NCBI RefSeq assembly: GCF_001620055.1 | Contig: NZ_LQGY01000028.1 | Span: forward strand, 124,001 to 188,000 | Direction of reading: 5' to 3' | DNA from: Agromyces sp. NDB4Y10 | Lineage (GTDB): Bacteria > Actinomycetota > Actinomycetes > Actinomycetales > Microbacteriaceae | DNA: 64,000 nt | Shown: piece by piece, positions 59,119-64,000 of the stretch | Layout of the letters: every line of letters begins with the position of its first letter | Position numbering within the stretch: position 1 is the first letter of the stretch | Position numbers and translations under genes: made by a program | Notes under the pieces: generated by a model | Databases searched by the model: none | What the model saw: the letters and a program-made list of their open reading frames with translations, nothing else | Told to the model about the DNA's origin: nothing

Positions 59119-59799
59119 TCAGCTCTTGTTGCCGGAGAGCGCGAGCGCGCCGCCGAGGCCGATCATCATCACGCCGCCGGTCGCCGACAGCTTCGACATG
59201 CGGGCGGGGCGCCGCGCGAACCAGTCGCGCGCGGTGCCGGCCGCGAGCGCCCAGGCGCCGTCGAAGGCCAGGGCGATGACGGCGAACACCGAGCCGAGCA
59301 GGGCGAGTTGCAGCGGGATGGCACCCGAGCCGTAGTCGACGAACTGCGGCAGCACCGCGACGAAGAACACGATCGACTTGGGGTTGGTCACGCCCACCGT
59401 GGCGCTCTCGAGCAGGACCCGACGCGTCGAGAACCCGTGTCGCGTCGCGCGACCGGCGGCCGTCGGTCGGGTGCCGGCCTCCGCGGCCTCGCGGAGTGCG
59501 GTCACCGACGCGTGGCGATGACGGATCGTCTGCACGCCCAGGTAGACCAGGTAGGCGGCGCCCGCGAGCTTCACCGCGGTGAACGCCGCCGCCGACTGCG
59601 CGACGAGGGCGCCGACGCCCGCGGCGACGAGGGCGATCTGCAGCAGCACGCCGAGGAGGTTGCCGACCACGCTCACGAGTCCGCCGACGCGCCCCAGCGC
59701 CATCGAGCGGCCGATCACGAACAGCACGCTCGGACCGGGCACGGCGATCAGCAGCGCCGATGCGGCGGCGAACGCGGCCACGTTCTCGAGAGGGAGCAT
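59119..59799 (-). CDS. LysE-family amino-acid exporter
   Basis: A 226-residue exporter with six hydrophobic segments. Start motif [46 protein letters not shown] is the LysE/RhtB signature with [18 protein letters not shown] and [20 protein letters not shown] follow. Substrates are usually amino acids or related compounds. The ATG follows TAGCAT by 6 bases (leaderless). Confidence 0.94.
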   Translation of the reverse strand: MLPLENVAAFAAASALLIAVPGPSVLFVIGRSMALGRVGGLVSVVGNLLGVLLQIALVAAGVGALVAQSAAAFTAVKLAGAAYLVYLGVQTIRHRHASVTALREAAEAGTRPTAAGRATRHGFSTRRVLLESATVGVTNPKSIVFFVAVLPQFVDYGSGAIPLQLALLGSVFAVIALAFDGAWALAAGTARDWFARRPARMSKLSATGGVMMIGLGGALALSGNKS

Positions 59800-59805
59800 G
59801 CAGGG

Positions 59806-59811
59806 ATGCTA
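59806..59811 (-). promoter_or_regulatory. -10 box TAGCAT, leaderless start of the LysE gene
   Basis: On the minus strand TAGCAT is followed by CCCTGC and the ATG. Confidence 0.6.
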
Positions 59812-59846
59812 CTCGCGCGAGGCGGGGCCGTCGACGGTCGGGGCCG

Positions 59847-60230
59847 CTACTCCTCCTCGGGCTGCGGCTGGATGGCGCGCGCCAGCCGGACGCGCGTGCC
59901 GAACGGGTCGGCGACCATCGACATCCGCTCGCCCCACGGGGTGTCGTCGGGTTGCTCGACGACCGGGTAGCCCGCGCGAGCCAGGGCGGCGGTCGTCTCG
60001 TCGACGTCGTCGACGTAGAACCAGAGCAGCATGCCCGCACCCTCGCCGGCCGTCGCACCCTCGGCGAGACCCAGTCCGAGCTGCGCCGACCCGGCCTGCA
60101 GCGTCACGAAGACCGGGTCGCCCTCGGTCGGGTAGCGGTAGACCACCGTCGTGCCGAGCGCGTCGTGGTAGAAGCGCATCGCGGCATCCATGTCGGGCAC
60201 CTCGACGATGGGGAACGCGGATTCGATCAT
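59847..60230 (-). CDS. VOC-family (glyoxalase/bleomycin-resistance-like) protein
   Basis: A 127-residue single VOC domain: [75 protein letters not shown] and [19 protein letters not shown]. The metal-ligand pattern is incomplete by eye. Function open: a small-molecule binding or isomerase role is usual. RBS GGAGGGG; TAGCGT at 60248 on this strand is a plausible -10. Confidence 0.88.
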   Translation of the reverse strand: MIESAFPIVEVPDMDAAMRFYHDALGTTVVYRYPTEGDPVFVTLQAGSAQLGLGLAEGATAGEGAGMLLWFYVDDVDETTAALARAGYPVVEQPDDTPWGERMSMVADPFGTRVRLARAIQPQPEEE

Positions 60231-60247
60231 GACCCCTCCTGCGCCCG

Positions 60248-60253
60248 ACGCTA
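60248..60253 (-). promoter_or_regulatory. -10 box of the VOC gene
   Basis: TAGCGT on the minus strand, 17 bases before the start, leaving room for the GGAGGGG RBS. Confidence 0.45.
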
Positions 60254-60274
60254 CGCGGCCCCGACCGATGCCGC

Positions 60275-60280
60275 TAGCGT
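60275..60280 (+). promoter_or_regulatory. -10 box TAGCGT, leaderless start of the hydrolase at 60287
   Basis: TAGCGT, then TGCAGG, then GTG. Divergent and close to the VOC promoter at 60248. Confidence 0.6.
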
Positions 60281-60286
60281 TGCAGG

Positions 60287-61375
60287 GTGACCGAGCACAT
60301 CTCCGCGACCGTCGCCGACGGGGTCGGGCGCCTCACCTTGCAGCGCCCGCAGGCGCTGAACGCGCTGAGCTACGAGATGATCCGCTCGATCAGCGCCGTC
60401 TTCGACGCGTGGCGGTACGACCCCGAGGTCGCGATGGTCGTGCTCGACGGAGCGGGCGAGCGTGGGTTCTGCGCCGGCGGCGACGTCCGCGAGCTCTACG
60501 GGTACACGACGGGCGGCCACGCGGCCGAGGCGCTGCGGTTCTTCCGCGACGAGTACCGACTGAACGCGACCATCGCCCGCTACCCGAAGCCGGTCGTGGC
60601 CATCATGGACGGCATCACCATGGGCGGCGGCATCGGCCTCGCCGGGCACGCGTCGATCCGCATCGTCACCGAGCGGTCGCGGGTCGCCATGCCCGAGACG
60701 CGCATCGGCTTCACGCCCGACGTCGGCGGATCGTGGCTGCTCGGCCGCGCCCCCGGCGAACTCGGCGTGCACCTGGCGCTGAACTCGCGCACGATGGACG
60801 CCGCCGACGCGATGCACGCCGGCTTCGCCGACGCCTACGTGCCGTCCGACCGCATCCCGCACCTGCTGCAGGCCCTCGAGGAGCGCGCCGACCCGGGCAC
60901 GCCGTGGGAGATCGTGATGCTCTTCGACGAGACGCCCGGCCCGTCGGCGCTCGCCGCGGCGCGTCCGTGGGTCGACGCGTGCTATTCGGCGCCGACGGTC
61001 GCCGACATCATCGAGCGCCTGCGGGCGTTCGCCGAGGGGCGAGCGGATGCCGCGGCCGCCGCCTACGCGGCCGGCGCCGCCGACGAGCTCGAGGCCCTCT
61101 CGCCGACCGCACTCACCGTGACGCTCGAGGCGGTGCGACGGGCTCGGACGCTGCGTTCCCTCGAGGAGGCGCTCGAGCAGGAGTTCCGGGCCGTGTCGTG
61201 GTTCATCGGGGAGCACGACCTGCACGAGGGCATCCGTGCGCAGGTCATCGACAAGGACCGCAACCCGAAGTGGGACCCGCCCACGCTCGACGGCGTGCCG
61301 GCCGGGCTCGCCGAGCGCGTGCTCACCGAGCAACTGCACGAGCCGGTGTGGCCCGCGGCCACGGTGGTCGAGTAG
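60287..61375 (+). CDS. Enoyl-CoA hydratase/isomerase family, 3-hydroxyisobutyryl-CoA hydrolase-like
   Basis: A 362-residue crotonase-fold protein with the length and C-terminal region of 3-hydroxyisobutyryl-CoA hydrolases (valine catabolism). Oxyanion-hole and catalytic segments are VVLDGAGERGFCAGGDVRELYGY, DGITMGGGIGLAGHAS, MPETRIGFTPDVGGSWLL; the C-terminal NPKWDPPTLDGV is characteristic of the group. GTG 60287 directly after TAGCGT-N6. The last codons and the stop TAG lie inside the first copy of a 29-bp repeat. Confidence 0.88.
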   Translation: MTEHISATVADGVGRLTLQRPQALNALSYEMIRSISAVFDAWRYDPEVAMVVLDGAGERGFCAGGDVRELYGYTTGGHAAEALRFFRDEYRLNATIARYPKPVVAIMDGITMGGGIGLAGHASIRIVTERSRVAMPETRIGFTPDVGGSWLLGRAPGELGVHLALNSRTMDAADAMHAGFADAYVPSDRIPHLLQALEERADPGTPWEIVMLFDETPGPSALAAARPWVDACYSAPTVADIIERLRAFAEGRADAAAAAYAAGAADELEALSPTALTVTLEAVRRARTLRSLEEALEQEFRAVSWFIGEHDLHEGIRAQVIDKDRNPKWDPPTLDGVPAGLAERVLTEQLHEPVWPAATVVE

Positions 61376-61459
61376 CCGCGCGAACCCCTCCGCTGGTCGA
61401 GTAGCCGCGCGAAGCCCGTCGCTGGTCGAGTAGCCGCGCGAAGCCGGCGTACCGAGACC
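61365..61459. repeat. 29-bp period repeat / REP-like element GGTCGAGTAGCCGCGCGAA
   Basis: Three copies of TGGTCGAGTAGCCGCGCGAA at 61365-61384, 61394-61413 and 61423-61442 (period 29). The third continues as GCCGGCGTACCGAGACC to 61459, giving the imperfect palindrome GGTCGAGTA...TACCGAGACC of a type I recall as common between genes in Micrococcales. The stop codons of both convergent genes lie in it (61373-61375 and 61459-61461). Confidence 0.8.
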
Positions 61460-61899
61460 TACCGCGCCTTCGCCACCGCCGCCTCGAGCGCGACCCAGCC
61501 GAGCATGGCGCACTTGATGCGCATCACGTACCGCGCGACGCCGTGGAACGCGATGGCGTCGCCGAGGACCTCCTCGTCGGGCTCGCCCTCGCCCTTCGAG
61601 CGGAGCATCTCACGGAACGTCTCGGCGGTCGCCAGCGCCTCCTCGACGGGCCGGCCCTGCACGAGGTCGGTCAGCACCGAGGCCGACGCCATCGAGATGC
61701 TGCATCCGTCGCCCTCCCAGGCGACCTGCTCGATGCGCTCGTGCGCGGGGTCGAGCTTGATCCGCAGGGTGATCTCGTCGCCGCAGGTCGGGTTGAACTC
61801 GTGGTGCTCCCCGTCGGCGCCGTCGAGGGGGCCGGCACCGTGCCGCTCCTTCGAGTGGTCGAGGATGATCTGCTGGTAGAGGCCCTCGAGTCCGGCCAT
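61459..61899 (-). CDS. sufU: SufU-type Fe-S cluster assembly sulfur carrier
   Basis: A 146-residue SufU. Cysteines C39 (FNPTCGDEI), C66 (WEGDGCSISMASASVL) and C130 (RIKCAMLGW), with D41, form the zinc site that docks with SufS and accepts persulfide sulfur. The start ATG overlaps the sufS stop (ATGA), so the two are translated together. The stop codon lies at the edge of the REP-like repeat. Confidence 0.95.
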   Translation of the reverse strand: MAGLEGLYQQIILDHSKERHGAGPLDGADGEHHEFNPTCGDEITLRIKLDPAHERIEQVAWEGDGCSISMASASVLTDLVQGRPVEEALATAETFREMLRSKGEGEPDEEVLGDAIAFHGVARYVMRIKCAMLGWVALEAAVAKAR

Positions 61900-63203
61900 C
61901 AGGACACCTTCCGTCCGAGTCCGAAGAACCCGCGGACCTCGCCCATCGCGTCGACGAACCGGTCCGCCTCGTCGGCGGTCGTGTAGACGTGGGCGCTCGC
62001 GCGCGTCGTGGCGGTGATGCCGAGCGCGCGGTGCAGGGGCTGCGCGCAGTGGTGGCCGACGCGGACGACGAGGCCGGCCTCGTCGAGGAACTGGCCCACG
62101 TCGTGCGCGTGCACCCCGTCGACCGCGACGCTCACGAGGCCCCCGCGGCGTTCCCCGACCTGCGGGCCGACGACGCGGACGCCGGGGATCGCGCTCACGC
62201 CGGCGACGACGCGCTCCGCGAACGCCTCCTCGTGCGCGGCGACGGCGTCCATGCCGATCGCCTCGAGGTAGTGGACGGCGGCACCGAGGCCGACGACCTG
62301 CGAGACGGCCTGGGTCCCGGCCTCGAAGCGGTGCGGCGCCGGGAGGAATCGCGCCTCCTCCATGGTGACCTTCGTGATCGTCGACCCGCCGGTGCGCGCC
62401 GGAGGCAGCGCGTCGAGCAGCTCGTCGCGGCCGTAGAGCACCCCGATGCCGTTCGGGCCGAGCATCTTGTGGCCCGAGAACGCGGCGAAATCGACGCCGT
62501 ATGCCGCGAAGTCCACCGGGCGGTGCGGCACCGACTGGCACGCGTCGAGCACCACGAGGGCACCGTGGCGGTGCGCGAGCTCGGCGACCTCGGCGACGGG
62601 GGCGATCTGGCCCGTGACGTTCGAGACCTCCGCGAACGCGACGACGCGCGTGCGCTCGGTGAGCACCGCGGCGACGTCGTCGACCGACCAGCAGCCGTGC
62701 TCGTCGACCCGCACCGGCACGATGCGCGCGCCGGTCCGCTGCGCCACGCGCTGCCACGGGAGGAGGTTCGCGTGGTGCTCGGCCTCGGTCAGCACGATCT
62801 CGTCGCCGGGCTGGAGCGCGAAGCGCGCGGCATCCGCCCCGCCGATGCCGGCGCTCGCGTCGGCGATGCCGAGCGCGACCATGTTCAGTGCGTCGGTCGC
62901 ATTCTGCGCCCAGACGATCTCGCGCTCGCCGGCGCCGACGAAGCGGGCGACGTCGGCGCGGGCCGCTTCGAACCGGGTCGTCGAGTCGCCGGTCGCGGCG
63001 CTCGCGCCGCGGTGCACGGCCGCGACGTGGTGCTCGAGGAAGTCGCGCTCCGCGTCGAGCACGGCGGTGGGCCGCTGCGCGGTCGCGGCGGAGTCGAGGT
63101 AGGCGGTCGGCCGGGCGTCGCCGGTCGTCGCGAAGGCGGGGAAGTCGAGGCGGATGTCGCGGACCGGGCGGCCGCCGACCGAGTCGGCGTCGGTGTGATT
63201 CAT
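61899..63203 (-). CDS. sufS: SufS-type cysteine desulfurase
   Basis: A 434-residue group II cysteine desulfurase. PLP lysine K246 in AFSGHKMLGPNGIGVLYG; active cysteine C386 in VVRVGHHCAQPLHRALG; AYLDSAATAQRP, VHRGASAATGDSTTRFE and ARTGGSTITKVTMEEARF are typical of SufS. It supplies sulfur for Fe-S clusters through SufU. ATG 63203 with TTGAGGCG. The rest of a suf operon (sufBCD) is not in the window. Confidence 0.95.
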   Translation of the reverse strand: MNHTDADSVGGRPVRDIRLDFPAFATTGDARPTAYLDSAATAQRPTAVLDAERDFLEHHVAAVHRGASAATGDSTTRFEAARADVARFVGAGEREIVWAQNATDALNMVALGIADASAGIGGADAARFALQPGDEIVLTEAEHHANLLPWQRVAQRTGARIVPVRVDEHGCWSVDDVAAVLTERTRVVAFAEVSNVTGQIAPVAEVAELAHRHGALVVLDACQSVPHRPVDFAAYGVDFAAFSGHKMLGPNGIGVLYGRDELLDALPPARTGGSTITKVTMEEARFLPAPHRFEAGTQAVSQVVGLGAAVHYLEAIGMDAVAAHEEAFAERVVAGVSAIPGVRVVGPQVGERRGGLVSVAVDGVHAHDVGQFLDEAGLVVRVGHHCAQPLHRALGITATTRASAHVYTTADEADRFVDAMGEVRGFFGLGRKVS

Positions 63204-63286
63204 CGCCTCAATCGTCTCACGCGTGATAGCGGACGAGGCTGGGAGGACGGGAGCGGCCGGTCCGCGACATCCGTCACCCCATTCGA

Positions 63287-63292
63287 TAGCGT
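63287..63292 (+). promoter_or_regulatory. -10 box TAGCGT, leaderless start of the PrpD-like gene
   Basis: TAGCGT, then GGCCAC, then the GTG at 63299. Confidence 0.6.
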
Positions 63293-63298
63293 GGCCAC

Positions 63299-64000
63299 GT
63301 GAAGACCCACCACCTGCGCACCCACCGGAGCGACGAGAACCTCGCTCGCGAGGGCCAGCTCGCCTGGCAGCTCGCGGCCGTCGCCGTCGACCCCGTCGAC
63401 GTCGAGGACGACGTCGCCGACATGGTCGTGAACCGGGTGATCGACAACGCCGCCGTCGCCGCGGCATCCCTCGCCCGCAAGCCGGTCGTCGCCGCGCGCA
63501 GCCAGGCGCTCGCGCACCCCGTCTCGATCGGCGGCGACGGCGCCACCGTGTTCGGCGCGGATGCCGCGCGGCGGACCTCGCCCGAGTGGGCCGCCTGGGC
63601 GAACGGGGTCGCGGTTCGCGAGCTCGACTTCCACGACACGTTCCTGGCCGCCGACTACTCGCACCCGGGCGACAACATCCCCCCGATCGTCGCCGTCGCC
63701 CAGCACCTCGCCGCGGGCCGCGGGCTCACCGGCCGCGACGTCGTGCGCGCGATCGCGACGGGCTACGAGATCCAGATCGACCTCGTGAAGGCGATCACGC
63801 TGCACGCGCACAAGATCGACCACGTCGCCCACCTGGGCCCGTCGGCAGCGGCCGGCATCGGCACCCTGCTCGGCCTCGACCAGGAGACGATCTTCCAGTC
63901 GATCGGGCAGGCGCTGCACACCACGACCGCCACGCGCCAGTCGCGCAAGGGCGAGATCTCGACGTGGAAGGCCTACGCACCGGCCTTCGCGGGGAAGATG
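63299..64000 (+). CDS. prpD: MmgE/PrpD-family protein, probable 2-methylcitrate dehydratase, N-terminal part
   Basis: The first 234 codons of a gene that continues past the right edge. Segments match the MmgE/PrpD family: [21 protein letters not shown] region, [48 protein letters not shown] and [30 protein letters not shown], ending in [22 protein letters not shown]. PrpD dehydrates 2-methylcitrate in propionate breakdown. Whether prpB/prpC follow is outside the window. GTG start is fixed by TAGCGT-N6. Confidence 0.9.
   Translation, partial: MKTHHLRTHRSDENLAREGQLAWQLAAVAVDPVDVEDDVADMVVNRVIDNAAVAAASLARKPVVAARSQALAHPVSIGGDGATVFGADAARRTSPEWAAWANGVAVRELDFHDTFLAADYSHPGDNIPPIVAVAQHLAAGRGLTGRDVVRAIATGYEIQIDLVKAITLHAHKIDHVAHLGPSAAAGIGTLLGLDQETIFQSIGQALHTTTATRQSRKGEISTWKAYAPAFAGKM

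Overview
The window looks like a chromosomal segment of a high-GC actinomycete, most probably a member of Microbacteriaceae (Agromyces/Microbacterium-like). This is inferred from the very GC-rich sequence, frequent GTG starts, the NucS mismatch endonuclease, a coproporphyrin-dependent heme pathway, and the word GGATGCCG/CGGCATCC scattered throughout. It is almost entirely coding. I see no rRNA, tRNA, CRISPR array, insertion sequence, prophage or recognisable defence locus.

Layout. 1-7 kb: a truncated PfkB kinase, a TetR regulator, a secreted M6 metalloprotease, a HAD phosphatase, NucS, and an RibD/DHFR-like reductase. 7-13 kb: a YbjJ-like MFS carrier, threonine dehydrogenase (tdh), KBL lyase (kbl) and a LacI regulator, tied together by three copies of the palindrome TCGAATCGATTCGA; then a DUF2807 lipoprotein. 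13-20 kb: MATE exporter, YccF protein, TrkH/TrkA potassium uptake, M13 peptidase and a beta-lactamase-fold protein. 20-27 kb: a carbohydrate ABC importer led by its own LacI regulator, divergent from a glycogen-debranching-type glucosidase, with an 18-bp palindrome between them. 27-33 kb: an ABC exporter with a distal TetR gene, a leaderless TetR gene with a GAP-family membrane protein, a double alpha/beta hydrolase and a Nudix hydrolase. 33-36 kb: glycyl-tRNA synthetase, a hypothetical protein and a GNAT acetyltransferase.

36-50 kb is the heme region: hemA on the minus strand, then hemE-cgoX, then (after three small envelope proteins, a GntR regulator and an OsmC protein) chdC-cpfC-hemC-hemD and hemB-hemL. 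Together these cover every step from glutamyl-tRNA to heme by the coproporphyrin route. 50-64 kb holds a DUF1304 protein, a two-gene ABC-2 exporter, a PEP mutase/isocitrate lyase-family enzyme, a cysteine desulfurase-like protein, LssY-type and serine-hydrolase proteins, tRNA hydroxylase TrhO, LysE, a 3-hydroxyisobutyryl-CoA hydrolase-like enzyme, SufS-SufU and the start of a PrpD-like gene.

Three window-wide features stand out. (1) Many genes begin 6-7 bases after a TAnnnT -10 box, with no room for a Shine-Dalgarno site, so they are probably translated from leaderless mRNAs. (2) The word GGATGCCGC/GCGGCATCC is strikingly frequent, and its perfect palindromes and hairpins sit near the 3' ends of genes. 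(3) At two loci a short repeat unit that contains the stop codon has been copied in tandem into the downstream spacer. All are from reading by eye; no search or count was run.
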